This document shows positions 1 through 9,841 of a stretch of 64,000 nt of DNA, piece after piece (the stretch's first letter is position 1; every line of letters begins with the position of its first letter). The position numbers were made by a program, and so were the translations under genes. Below the pieces are notes generated by a model, which ran no database searches, was not told where the DNA came from, and saw nothing but the letters and a program-made list of their open reading frames with translations. Source of the stretch: Neorhizobium alkalisoli (GTDB taxonomy: Bacteria; Pseudomonadota; Alphaproteobacteria; Rhizobiales; Rhizobiaceae); NCBI RefSeq assembly GCF_002968635.1, contig NZ_PVBN01000001.1, positions 620,001 through 684,000 of the forward strand. The letters are read 5' to 3'.

Positions 1-2123
<2,123 letters not shown>

Positions 2124-2127
<4 letters not shown>

Positions 2128-2555
2128 ACCCTGTCACCGTTCTTCCCGTCCCGGTTTTCAGCACGCTCTGCAACGAGGGCTTTCGGCTGCGCCGCGAGGT
2201 CTTCATCGTGGAGCAGAACGTGCCGGGCGACATGGAATTCGATGCCGACGACCTCACGGCCTTCCATTTCGTCGCTATACTCTCGGGCGAAGTTTGCGGC
2301 ACGCTGCGGGTGATCTACGCGGAGGATTTCGTCAGGATCGGCCGTGTCGTCGTCAGCCTTGCCTGGCGCAGCAAGGGAGTTGCAAGCGCCATGATCCGCC
2401 ACGCCATGGAGGCCCATCGGGATGCGCGGGACAACCGTTTCTGCCTGTCGGCACAGAGCGACAAGACAGCAATGTACGAGCGCTTCGGCTTCAAGACCAT
2501 TGGCGACGAGTTCTTTGAAGTCGGCATTCCGCACTACGAGATGAGAAACTTCTGA
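2124..2555 (+). CDS. GNAT-family N-acetyltransferase
   Basis: A 143-residue GNAT fold that probably transfers acetyl from acetyl-CoA to an unknown small amine or protein. The N-terminal part (FRLRREVFIVEQNVP) is typical of ElaA/YjcF-type GNATs, followed by the central strand (GRVVVSLAWRSKGV) and the CoA-pyrophosphate loop SKGVASAMIRHAM, and a C-terminal YERFGFKTIG segment. The length is normal for a single-domain GNAT. The start overlaps the ppdK stop as ATGA, implying translational coupling. The substrate cannot be inferred. Confidence 0.85.
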
Positions 2556-2674
2556 CCGACCCCCAATCTATTCATCCGCCGGACGCTTGATCGGAATGGA
2601 ATCAGGAGTCGTTTTCACGCGACGGCTGTGGCAGAATTTGCGTGTGAGTGAACCGGGGCGATGGGGAGGGCCAG

Positions 2675-3034
2675 ATGCCGCGCTTGGACCACGTGACGAT
2701 CCGTACCCGCGATGCGGAGCCGATGAAGGCGTTCCTCGAAAAGGTGCTGGGAGCAAAGGAAGGATTTCGGCCGCCATTCCCTTTTCCGGGCTATTGGCTT
2801 TATATCGACGGCCATTCCTGCATTCATCTACTCCTCGTTGATCGTAAGGATGATCCTCCGGTTGGCGTCTATGATCACGTCGCCTTCGCCTTTTACGACC
2901 ATGACATCGCCGTCAAGGACATCGAGGCGACCGGCTACCGCTTCGAACACGATGCAATACCGGACACCGATATCGGCCAGATTTTCGTCTACGGGCCGGA
3001 AGGCGTGAAGATCGAGCTGCAATACCGGCGCTGA
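2675..3034 (+). CDS. VOC-family (glyoxalase/dioxygenase-like) protein
   Basis: A 119-residue single VOC domain of the glyoxalase/bleomycin-resistance superfamily, normally a metal-dependent enzyme or binding protein that acts as a dimer. It shows the N-terminal LDHVTIRTRD strand, the central DHVAFAFYD strand (His and possible metal ligand) and the C-terminal GPEGVKIELQY strand with the conserved Glu. The start at 2675 is chosen over an in-frame ATG at 2648 because GGGGAGGG lies at 2663-2670 with good spacing and homologous domains begin at this MPRLDHV. The substrate is unknown. Confidence 0.82.
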   Translation: MPRLDHVTIRTRDAEPMKAFLEKVLGAKEGFRPPFPFPGYWLYIDGHSCIHLLLVDRKDDPPVGVYDHVAFAFYDHDIAVKDIEATGYRFEHDAIPDTDIGQIFVYGPEGVKIELQYRR

Positions 3035-3067
3035 TCGAGGGGCAGGCTGTCCCGGCGTCTGACCTGC

Positions 3068-3712
3068 CTACCAGCGCAGCAGGCGCGGGCCTGCGAGAGC
3101 GCCGACAAGACCGGTCAGCAGGATGCCGAGCGAATACCAGATCAGCACGAAAGGCATGCCGTTTTCGGTGCAGAACCAGGAATAGACCCAGGCGCCCGCC
3201 GCCCCCGCGGCAATGCCCGCGATCAGCCCTGTCAACCGCAAATCGGTGGGTGCCGCGCGACGCAGCCCCCAGATATTTCCCGCAAAAACGGGAAGCGCGA
3301 AGGCGAAAATCAGGAAGGGGCAGTGCAGCGCCGACGATCCCAGGATGAGGACCGGATAGGTTTCGGGAGGCGACATCATGAGCTGGATCCCGGCGACAAC
3401 TGCCATGGCTCCGAAAATAACGGTAACTGCCGGAAAGAAGCGCCCTTGCGAGCCATCCGGGCGGGCGAGATGGTAGACCGCCAGGAAGGCGGCGATTGCG
3501 AGCAGTGCATTGTAGGCGGATTTGATCCAGAAGACAGGCAGCATCAGCGCCTCGCTCATATCGACGCGCAGGCCCACGATCGCCAGCATGAGGACCAGCG
3601 AAACGGCAAGAGCAATCAGGACGCCAAGCCCGAGGCGCCGCTCCAGGGCACGGGGCGACACCGGCTCAAGGTCCTTCACCAGGCTGTCGATGATATCGTC
3701 CGTCTTTTTCAC
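3068..3712 (-). CDS. nrsF: NrsF-type membrane anti-sigma factor (DUF1109)
   Basis: A 214-residue inner-membrane protein with a short cytosolic N-terminus and about six hydrophobic helices; family DUF1109/NrsF. It should hold SigF inactive until an oxidant or metal signal is sensed. Cysteines stand at residues 131 (ALHCPFLI) and 181 (SWFCTENG), the same positions I recall for the two cysteines needed for signalling in Caulobacter NrsF. The start is GTG at 3712, and GTGA overlaps the sigF stop, so the pair is translationally coupled. Signal and partner are inferred from the family and the neighbours. Confidence 0.9.
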   Translation of the reverse strand: MKKTDDIIDSLVKDLEPVSPRALERRLGLGVLIALAVSLVLMLAIVGLRVDMSEALMLPVFWIKSAYNALLAIAAFLAVYHLARPDGSQGRFFPAVTVIFGAMAVVAGIQLMMSPPETYPVLILGSSALHCPFLIFAFALPVFAGNIWGLRRAAPTDLRLTGLIAGIAAGAAGAWVYSWFCTENGMPFVLIWYSLGILLTGLVGALAGPRLLRW

Positions 3713-4257
3713 GTTTCGCCTCGCAGCTTTTTCGCCAGTGCCTTTAGACCCCTATGGATGCCGACCTTGACCGCCGACTCGGACTGGCCCGTGCGGCCTG
3801 CCGCATCCGCCACCGACTGCCCCTCCAGTTTTACCCGACGGATGACTTCCCGCTGTTTCGACGGCAGGCCATCCAGCAGCCGCTCGACATCCATGCGAGC
3901 GGTCAACGCGTCCTCGCTGAAGCCGCTTTCCAACTCCTCGCCGAGTTCCACCTCCGCCATCATGCGTCCGCCGCGGCCGCGGTGGTGGTCGATCAGCTTG
4001 TAGCGGGCGATCGAGAAGAACCAGGAGGTGAACGGGCGATTGCGATCGTATGTTGCCCGACGGGAATGCAGCGCCAGCAATGTCTCCTGGACAAGGTCTT
4101 CCATATCCGCTCTCGTCGCCGCGCCCATCCGGCGGCTGTAGTAGCCGACGAGCAGGACGCGTAGCGCGTTCAGCAAACGCCTGTAGGCTGCCTCGTCCCC
4201 ATCGAGGGATAGAAGCATCAGCGTCTTCAGGGCTTCTTCCGAATGGGCGATCGTCAT
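3709..4257 (-). CDS. sigF: ECF sigma factor, SigF type
   Basis: A 182-residue sigma factor with only regions 2 and 4. Region 2 carries DMEDLVQETLLALH and the promoter-melting FTSWFFSIARYKLIDHHR segment; region 4 carries LPSKQREVIRRVKLEGQS and the recognition helix near QSESAVKVGIHRGLKAL. The reading frame runs upstream as far as 4770, but the ATG at 4257 gives the normal ECF length and leaves a SigF-type promoter at 4273-4298 just upstream, suggesting autoregulation. Partner of the overlapping NrsF gene. The divergent operon at 4441-6400 is its likely main target. Confidence 0.92.
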   Translation of the reverse strand: MTIAHSEEALKTLMLLSLDGDEAAYRRLLNALRVLLVGYYSRRMGAATRADMEDLVQETLLALHSRRATYDRNRPFTSWFFSIARYKLIDHHRGRGGRMMAEVELGEELESGFSEDALTARMDVERLLDGLPSKQREVIRRVKLEGQSVADAAGRTGQSESAVKVGIHRGLKALAKKLRGET

Positions 4258-4272
4258 GCTGTCTCGTTGGTA

Positions 4273-4298
4273 TTCGGAAGCCTGGCGGGAAAGGTTAC
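4273..4298 (-). promoter_or_regulatory. SigF-type promoter of sigF-nrsF
   Basis: On the minus strand the sequence reads GTAACC, 16 bases, CGAA, ending 15 bases before the sigF ATG. This fits the GTAACC-N16-CGAA motif described for Caulobacter SigF and implies positive autoregulation of sigF. Confidence 0.7.
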
Positions 4299-4352
4299 AG
4301 CCTGCTGGAAAATTTGTCCGGCGGCTCAGGCCTATCACATGAGCGTGAAGCT

Positions 4353-4377
4353 GTAACGTCTTCTCCCCGAGGCCGAA
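4353..4377 (+). promoter_or_regulatory. SigF-type promoter of the mrpX operon
   Basis: GTAAC at 4353-4357 and CGAA at 4374-4377 are separated by 16 bases, one base shorter overall than the divergent sigF promoter. It lies 63 bases upstream of the methionine-rich peptide gene and should make that operon SigF dependent. Confidence 0.65.
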
Positions 4378-4440
4378 TGGAGGGGTGTGAGCCTTCGGCA
4401 GGCAGTCGTCGGACACGCCAATCCATTGAGGAGAATATCC

Positions 4441-4704
4441 ATGACCAAGCTTCTTTCCAGCCTCGCAGCGTGCACGCTCGTCGTCGGCCTGTCTTTCGCG
4501 AGCGTCGCTCAGGCTCAAACCAGCACGGGCACGGACACGATGAAGAAGGACAACATGCAGAGCGGCGCGATGTCGAAGGATGCGATGAAGACCGACAGCA
4601 TGTCTACGGCCAGCACCAAGACCGACTGCATGCACAAGGCGGAGATGGAAAAGGACAGCATGAAGAAGGCCGATATGATGAAGACCTGCGACGCCATGAA
4701 GTGA
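4441..4704 (+). CDS. mrpX: Methionine-rich periplasmic peptide (MXKDX repeat, MrpX-like)
   Basis: An 87-residue protein: Sec signal peptide (hydrophobic core ACTLVVGLSFASVAQA, cleavage near AQA-QT) and a mature part of about 62 residues made of loose five-residue units of the type M-K-K-D-N or M-S-K-D-A. By my count the mature part has 11 methionines and 2 cysteines among many Lys, Asp, Ser and Thr. In Azospira suillum such a peptide (MrpX) is oxidised by hypochlorite and repaired by YedY1, acting as a recyclable scavenger. Here it is the first gene behind a SigF-type promoter, with cytochrome b and YedY-like genes following. A metal-binding role is the alternative. Confidence 0.85.
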   Translation: MTKLLSSLAACTLVVGLSFASVAQAQTSTGTDTMKKDNMQSGAMSKDAMKTDSMSTASTKTDCMHKAEMEKDSMKKADMMKTCDAMK

Positions 4705-4784
4705 TGCAGCCGCGGCCGCTGAAACTTTTTTCTTCGCGGCCGCGTCTCTTCTTTCGGACGAGCCTTTCAATCGGAGAAAACGTA

Positions 4785-5612
4785 ATGGCCACGCTCGATG
4801 CCGGCGTTCGGACCGGCCGCATGCTCATCTATCGCCACAGCCTTACCGTGCGCCTGTCCCACTGGGTGAACGTGCTGTGCATGACGGTGCTGCTCTTCAG
4901 CGGTTTGCAGATATTCAATGCCCATCCAGCGCTCTATTGGGGTCAATACGGCGGCGACGGCGACCCGTCCTTCATCTCGATCCAAGCCACTGAAGATGGC
5001 GGTCAGGCGAGCGGCCTGACCCATATCGGCCCGCTGACCTTCGACACCACCGGTATCCTCGGCGTTTCGGAAGTGGATGGTGAAGCCGATGCTCGGGCTT
5101 TCCCGAGTTGGCTGACCCTTCCGAGCTACCAGGATCTGGCGGGCGGGCGGCGATGGCATTTCTTCTTCGCCTGGCTCTTCGTCATCAACGGCCTCGTCTA
5201 TTTCGTCTCGGGACTGGTGACACGGCACTTTCGTCGAGACCTTTTGCCGGCGCGCGACGAACTGACCGCCGCACATATCGGTCGCGAGATCGCCGACCAC
5301 GCCAGGCTGCGTTTCCCGAAAGGCCCGGAAGCGCGGCACTACAATACGTTGCAGAAGCTTGCCTATGTGGCGGTGATCTTCCTTTTGTTGCCGCTGATGA
5401 TCCTGACGGGGCTCACCATGTCGCCCGGCTTCAATGCGATCGCGCCATGGCTGGTCGACGTCTTCGGCGGGCGCCAGTCCGCCCGCACGCTGCATTTCCT
5501 TGCAGCCTTCTCGCTCGTCGCCTTCGTCGCCGTCCATATCGCGATGGTGGTCCTGTCGGGTGTCTTCAACAATCTTCGGTCGATGATTACCGGTTATTAC
5601 GCCATCAGGTAG
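4785..5612 (+). CDS. yedZ1: Membrane cytochrome b (YedZ1-like electron donor)
   Basis: 275 residues of the cytochrome b561/Ni-Fe-hydrogenase b-type family. Starts at ATG 4785 with GGAG at 4773-4776. Four main hydrophobic segments carry histidines suited to haem b ligation (RLSHWVNVL near residue 30, RRWHFFFAWLF, LHFLAAFSLVAF, FVAVHIAMVV). It probably takes electrons from the quinol pool and passes them to the molybdoenzyme encoded 11 bases downstream. It has no sequence resemblance to E. coli MsrQ beyond being a haem membrane protein, so the MsrPQ comparison is functional. Part of the putative SigF operon. Confidence 0.82.
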   Translation: MATLDAGVRTGRMLIYRHSLTVRLSHWVNVLCMTVLLFSGLQIFNAHPALYWGQYGGDGDPSFISIQATEDGGQASGLTHIGPLTFDTTGILGVSEVDGEADARAFPSWLTLPSYQDLAGGRRWHFFFAWLFVINGLVYFVSGLVTRHFRRDLLPARDELTAAHIGREIADHARLRFPKGPEARHYNTLQKLAYVAVIFLLLPLMILTGLTMSPGFNAIAPWLVDVFGGRQSARTLHFLAAFSLVAFVAVHIAMVVLSGVFNNLRSMITGYYAIR

Positions 5613-5623
5613 GGAGACCAGCC

Positions 5624-6400
5624 ATGAGCCGCATTCTTACCCGCCGCCGCTTCCTCATCGGTGTCAGCCTGACCGCATCTGCCCTCGGCCTGAACGGCTG
5701 CGACGCGATCGTCGAGAGCGACCGAACGAATGCCGTACTCAAGCTCGCCGAGGGCCTGACGATGAGGACCCAGCGCCTGTTGCTTGGCGACGATGCGCTG
5801 GCGCGGGAGTTCACCGAGGCGGATATCTCGCCCACCTTCCGCTCGAACGGAACGAGCATGCCCGACAACGCCCGTTATATCGACTGGATGAACCGGCAGT
5901 TCGCCACCTGGCGGCTGGAGGTCGGAGGACTTGTCGAAAAGCCGATGCAGCTTTCGCTGGACGAACTGAAGGCCCTGCCTTCCCGCACTCAGATCACCCG
6001 GCACGACTGCGTCGAGGGCTGGAGCGCCATCGGCAAATGGACCGGCGTGCCGTTGGCGGCCCTGCTGCAGACGGCAGGCCTGAAGCCCGAAGCACGCTAC
6101 ATCGTCTTCCACTGCGCCGATGAATACGAAAAAAGCCTCGACGGCTCCGGCTGGTATTACGAGAGCCTCGACCTGATCGATGCCTTTCACCCTCAGACCA
6201 TCCTCGCCTATGCCATGAACGGCCGCGAGCTCGAGGTTGGGCATGGCGCGCCTCTGCGCCTGCGCGTCGAGCGTCAGCTCGGCTACAAGCAGGCGAAATA
6301 CCTGACCCGGATCGAGGTAGTGGCCGATCTCGGCGGCATCTATCGCGGCAATGGCGGTTTCTGGGAAGACCGCGGTTACGAGTGGTATGCGGGAATCTGA
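5624..6400 (+). CDS. yedY1: YedY-like periplasmic molybdopterin oxidoreductase
   Basis: 258 residues, sulfite-oxidase-fold molybdenum-cofactor domain. The N-terminus TRRRFLIGVSLTASALGL is a twin-arginine signal, so the folded, cofactor-loaded protein is exported by Tat. The molybdenum-ligating cysteine is in RHDCVEGWSAIGKW; the C-terminal HGAPLRLRVERQLGYKQAK segment is also typical. Family members reduce methionine sulfoxide (MsrP, YedY1) or oxidise sulfite; the methionine-rich peptide upstream favours methionine-sulfoxide repair. A cysteine in LNGCDAI could be a lipobox, but Asn fits poorly. Start ATG at 5624 follows GGGAGA. Confidence 0.88.
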   Translation: MSRILTRRRFLIGVSLTASALGLNGCDAIVESDRTNAVLKLAEGLTMRTQRLLLGDDALAREFTEADISPTFRSNGTSMPDNARYIDWMNRQFATWRLEVGGLVEKPMQLSLDELKALPSRTQITRHDCVEGWSAIGKWTGVPLAALLQTAGLKPEARYIVFHCADEYEKSLDGSGWYYESLDLIDAFHPQTILAYAMNGRELEVGHGAPLRLRVERQLGYKQAKYLTRIEVVADLGGIYRGNGGFWEDRGYEWYAGI

Positions 6401-6436
6401 CGGAGCCTCCAGCGGTGGCGAGGGAGGTCCATACGC

Positions 6437-6703
6437 CTACCGTCTTTCGACGATGACGCGCCGCTCGACGACCATGGGGCGCCACATCATGGAACTGCTG
6501 CGGGCCTGGAAGGCGCGGGACTCCGCCCGGCGGTCGAGCTCCAGGTCCAGCACGCAGCGCGCCATCGCTTCGGAGCCGCGCCTGAAGCCATAGCCCGCGC
6601 AGGTGGTTTCATCGGCTGCGCGGCGCTCTTCCGGGGTCATGGTCTGGCAGGCCGCCAGCGGCAAGACGAGCGCGGCAAGCAGGAGAGGGCGATGAAGGCG
6701 CAT
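6437..6703 (-). CDS. Small putative lipoprotein
   Basis: 88 residues. The ATG at 6703 (GGAG eight bases upstream) begins a lipoprotein signal with lipobox LAAC, giving a predicted mature N-terminus at Cys followed by QTMTPEERRAADETTC. The mature part has cysteines in ETTCAGYGFRRG and ARCVLDLELDRR, which could form a disulfide, and a basic C-terminal tail. The pattern resembles small uncharacterised rhizobial outer-membrane lipoproteins. Function unknown. Confidence 0.72.
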   Translation of the reverse strand: MRLHRPLLLAALVLPLAACQTMTPEERRAADETTCAGYGFRRGSEAMARCVLDLELDRRAESRAFQARSSSMMWRPMVVERRVIVERR

Positions 6704-7047
6704 GGCGAAACTCCATATAAAGAGTGCAGTGTAGGGAATACCCAATTTCGCCTTTTCTACACAAGAACGACCGCCTGCACCATGTCGGAACCTGTCTCGG
6801 GTCTTGCTGCCGTCAATTGTCCGTGGGTTCGAATACGGACCGGTCTGACCGCGAAAAGCCTGAGGTTTGGGTGGAGGATTGGCAAGCGGTCACAAGCAAA
6901 GACAACAGGATGATGCTAAGGATAGCTGAACTGCGCACGGGCGGGTCTCCTTTTGCAAAGGGGGAGAACAAAGCGATTTCCATTTAGGAATGGCTGCTTT
7001 AGATATAAGTGCCGGTGTCCTCATATTGTCGTGAGCCTCGTGCCAGC
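6704..7047. other. Intergenic region with one weak hairpin
   Basis: 344 bases between divergent genes. No supported gene. An imperfect hairpin at 6970-7000 (AAAGC / CCATT arms pairing with AATGG / GCTTT) precedes an AT-rich segment that may hold the promoter of the following gene. Confidence 0.4.
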
Positions 7048-7941
7048 ATGACCGTCCGTTTCGTCCGGCCCATTTCCCATTCGGCCTATGCTGCCAGAAG
7101 GCTGGGGCTTTCGGCGCTGGTGCTTTTCATCATCGCGGCGCTGGCCCATCGCTTAGGCCCGCTGACGACGCCGGATTTCCTGTCTTTAACCTTCCTTTCC
7201 GCGGCAATCGCGGCAGTCTCTGTGCCGTTGTCGTTGATCGGGCTGGCGCGGCTCTGGCAGGTGGGTGCGGAAGGCGGCGTCGCTGCTGCCAAGGGGCTTT
7301 TCTACGCAGCGGTGCCGCTCGGGGTCGTCGCGGCCGGCACCCTCTATTATTACACCCTGCCACCGCTGTTCGATATCTCGACGGATATTGCCGACCCGCC
7401 GACATGGATTGCGGAGCCGAATGCAAAGCAGCAATGGCTGCCGCGCCCGGCCACCGCCACGCCGGCCGACAGGCGCGCCCAGTTTGCCGCCTATCCGGGC
7501 CTGACCGGGCGACGGTATGAAGGTGCCCTCGATCGCGTCTACGAAGGCGTGCAGAAGGCGGTGCTTTCCTCGCGTATTTCGGTAACACGGCGGGAGGGAG
7601 TGGAATTGATCGCGCCGGATATCGCCGAGCGGCCCGCGCCGGAGGACGAGCAGGCGCCGGTGCCGGATCTGGCGCCGATTCCGCTGCCGCGCCCGGAGCC
7701 TTCGCTCACCACGGTCTTCGGCAATGCAAGCGATGTCCTGCTTCAGGGCGAGACCCGCACGCTGATCCTCGGACTGCGCTTCGATCTCGTCATCCGTCTG
7801 CGCGAAGATGCCGAAACCACTTCGGTTGATATCCGCGTCGCGTCGCGTTATGGGCCTCATGACCTCGGCATGGGCGAGGCGATTGCCGAAGACTTCCTCG
7901 ACCGTCTCGACATCGAACTGCTCGGGATCGCCGGGAACTGA
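7048..7941 (+). CDS. DUF1499 membrane protein
   Basis: 297 residues. Three N-terminal hydrophobic helices (about residues 20-40, 53-73 and 87-110) are followed by a soluble DUF1499 domain with the family pattern AAYPGLTGRRYEGALDRVY and a C-terminal DIRVASRYGPHDLGMGEA. An acidic, proline-rich linker (PEDEQAPVPDLAPIPLPRP) interrupts the domain. Start ATG at 7048 is preferred over a GTG at 7009, though its ribosome binding site is weak. The domain is common in proteobacteria and has no settled function; it is probably exposed to the periplasm. Confidence 0.78.
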   Translation: MTVRFVRPISHSAYAARRLGLSALVLFIIAALAHRLGPLTTPDFLSLTFLSAAIAAVSVPLSLIGLARLWQVGAEGGVAAAKGLFYAAVPLGVVAAGTLYYYTLPPLFDISTDIADPPTWIAEPNAKQQWLPRPATATPADRRAQFAAYPGLTGRRYEGALDRVYEGVQKAVLSSRISVTRREGVELIAPDIAERPAPEDEQAPVPDLAPIPLPRPEPSLTTVFGNASDVLLQGETRTLILGLRFDLVIRLREDAETTSVDIRVASRYGPHDLGMGEAIAEDFLDRLDIELLGIAGN

Positions 7942-7951
7942 CGGACCGGGT

Positions 7952-8404
7952 TTATCCGATGAAACGATGTTTCTGCGCGGCAGTCGGCACGAAGCACGAC
8001 GAACGTCTGCCGGCGATGCGGTAACGGTTCCGGGCGATGAGATCATAGGCCCGGTCGCGGACTGGCAGAGGCAGCACGAACAGGAGCCGCATGAGTGACC
8101 AGGGCATGCCGAGGGAGCCGAGCACCTGCAACGTGGCCTCCGACTTGAAATAAGGCCGGCCTCCATCGAGCAGCAGATTGGTCTCGTAGTTGCGCGTTTC
8201 CAATCCGTAGTGTCGGTAAAGCGCGGTACCGAGCGGCGACTGTGCGGTGAGGAATCGATAGCGGCCGCGCCGGTCGTGCTGGAGAAGGAATTTCACCCAG
8301 CGGGAGCAGAACACGCAATCGCCGTCGAAGATGATAACCGGCACGGTATCGTCGAAGCCCGGCACGGCAGGATCGTGACGATAGCTGTAGGACTGGCCGA
8401 TCAT
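7952..8404 (-). CDS. Thiol-disulfide oxidoreductase of the DCC family (DUF393)
   Basis: 150 residues. The defining motif is FDGDCVFCSRWV (DxxCxxC, cysteines at about residues 30 and 33), followed by RYRFLTAQSPLG and a C-terminal region with DLIARNRYRIAGR. DCC proteins have a thioredoxin-like fold but mostly unknown partners. Start ATG at 8404 is fixed by GAGGAG seven bases upstream; that ribosome binding site overlaps the stop of the metallo-hydrolase gene, so the two are probably one transcript. Confidence 0.85.
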   Translation of the reverse strand: MIGQSYSYRHDPAVPGFDDTVPVIIFDGDCVFCSRWVKFLLQHDRRGRYRFLTAQSPLGTALYRHYGLETRNYETNLLLDGGRPYFKSEATLQVLGSLGMPWSLMRLLFVLPLPVRDRAYDLIARNRYRIAGRRSSCFVPTAAQKHRFIG

Positions 8405-8414
8405 CTTGCTCTCC

Positions 8415-9350
8415 TCAGGCAAGATCGTAGACACCGCCGAGCGACGGCGGGCCTTCGGTCACGACGCGGCCCTTCTCGACCAGATCTTCCAGATGCGCCA
8501 GCACGGAGAGCGCGGCGGCGCCGTGCAGGCGCAGATCGGTGCTGGCATAGATCACCTTCACCATATCCGGGATCAGTCGGTCACCCGCGCGGATACGTTC
8601 CAGCACAGCGCGTTCGCGCATGCGGCGATGGGTGCGCAGGCCTCTGAGGAAAGCCGTCGGGTCTTTCACCGGCCCGCCATGACCGGGGAAAAAGATCCGG
8701 TCGTCCCGCTCGAGCAGCTTGTCGACCGAGGCCATGAAATCGGCCATGGAACCGTCCGGTGGCGCCACGATGGTCGTCGCCCAGGCCATGACGTGATCGG
8801 CGGAAAAAACCACTCCGGTTCCTTCGAGCGCGAAGGCCGCGTGATTGGCGGTATGGCCTGGCGTATGCAGGGCGGAAAGCGCCCAGCCGTCCCCCTCGAT
8901 CGTTTGCCCGTCGGCAACCGCAATATCGGGAATGAAATCGACGTCGGCGCTTTCCGCGAAAGGGTTTGTCTCTCCGGCATGAAGCGGCCGCGCCGCCCGG
9001 TGCGGTCCTTCGGCGACCGTCACGGCTCCGGTTGCCTCCTTCAGCCGTCGGGCGAGGGGGGAGTGATCTCGATGCGTGTGGCTGACGAGGATATGGGTGA
9101 CGTCGCGTCCCTTGATAGCTGCCATCAGCGCCTGGAAATGCGCCTCGTTATCAGGGCCGGGATCGATGACGGCCACGGACGAGCCTCCAACGATGTAGGT
9201 ATTGGTTCCGTGGAAGGTGAACGGCGAGGGGTTGTTGACGGTCAGCCGCTCGACGCCATCGGCGATTGGCACCGGCGTGCCGTAGGCAGGTGAAAATTCC
9301 ATATCGAAGGTGAGATCCTCTGCCATGCCGGCCTCAGCGTGTGTGATCAT
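8415..9350 (-). CDS. MBL-fold metallo-hydrolase
   Basis: 311 residues of the metallo-beta-lactamase superfamily, closest in pattern to the LACTB2-like hydrolases. Metal ligands: HTHRDH, then HTPGHTANH, D in FSADHVMAW and H in FPGHGGPV. A C-terminal helical region (RERAVLERIRAGDR and on) resembles the winged-helix tail of LACTB2-type enzymes. A second ATG at 9326 with a better GAGG site is an alternative start. Substrate unknown, with nucleic acid or thioester hydrolysis both possible. Cotranscribed with the DCC gene. Confidence 0.85.
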   Translation of the reverse strand: MITHAEAGMAEDLTFDMEFSPAYGTPVPIADGVERLTVNNPSPFTFHGTNTYIVGGSSVAVIDPGPDNEAHFQALMAAIKGRDVTHILVSHTHRDHSPLARRLKEATGAVTVAEGPHRAARPLHAGETNPFAESADVDFIPDIAVADGQTIEGDGWALSALHTPGHTANHAAFALEGTGVVFSADHVMAWATTIVAPPDGSMADFMASVDKLLERDDRIFFPGHGGPVKDPTAFLRGLRTHRRMRERAVLERIRAGDRLIPDMVKVIYASTDLRLHGAAALSVLAHLEDLVEKGRVVTEGPPSLGGVYDLA

Positions 9351-9511
9351 TCGTCAGCGAGCATCTATCACCCCTTCTGCCGCAGCGCATTCAAAAATGC
9401 GCATCGGAAAAATCGGAAATCGTGAAGTTAGGCGTTGAGAGGCTGATCAAGCTTTGCTAGAGCAAGCCACCTGCCGGGGCGGTTTTGATCCGATTTTCCG
9501 CCCGCAAGCAT

Positions 9512-9586
9512 TGGGGCGTCGCCAAGCGGTAAGGCACCGGTTTTTGGTACCGGCATTCCCAGGTTCGAATCCTGGCGCCCCAGCCA
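9512..9586 (+). tRNA. tRNA-Gln (anticodon UUG)
   Basis: 75 bases with encoded CCA. The acceptor arm TGGGGCG (9512-9518) pairs with CGCCCCA (9576-9582), discriminator G, CCA at 9584-9586. The anticodon stem CCGGT/ACCGG encloses TTTTGGT, giving anticodon TTG. The T arm contains GGTTCGAATCC. Confidence 0.97.
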
Positions 9587-9598
9587 TGCTTTCTGATG

Positions 9599-9736
9599 TC
9601 AGAAAAAGTGATGAGCATCGTTGCATCTCTCATCGCGTTGCCTGGTACGATCCGCACCGCGTGCCCTGCAGTCGGCCAGCACGGCCTCGAAGGCCCCGCG
9701 GTTTGCGTGGATGTCGGACGGGATCGCGATCTTCAT
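9599..9736 (-). pseudogene. Metallophosphoesterase remnant (N-terminus only)
   Basis: A good Shine-Dalgarno (GGGAGG) precedes ATG at 9736. The first 30 or so codons read as the start of a calcineurin-type metallophosphoesterase: MKIAIPSDIHAN, then AFEAVLADCRARG, with the metal-binding D-x-H. Similarity stops near 9645; the frame then runs through unrelated sequence to TGA at 9599, 12 bases from the tRNA-Gln end. Intact relatives exceed 200 residues, so this is a 3'-truncated relic, probably cut by an insertion or deletion at the tRNA. Confidence 0.7.
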
Positions 9737-9841
9737 ATGAGCCTCCCACCTCGTACTTTAGGTGCAATCAGGCGGCTTCACCATTGGCCGGAAGACTAAG
9801 AAGCCGGACAAGGCACCTATGCAACTTTCTAGCGGCGACGC

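Noticed and set aside
4258..4770. N-terminal extension of the sigF frame by 171 codons
   Set aside because: The extension runs through mrpX and the SigF promoter, is low-complexity, and ECF factors are about 180 residues.
9457..9657. Minus-strand frame crossing tRNA-Gln
   Set aside because: Overlaps a clear tRNA, contains tRNA-derived sequence and has no ribosome site.
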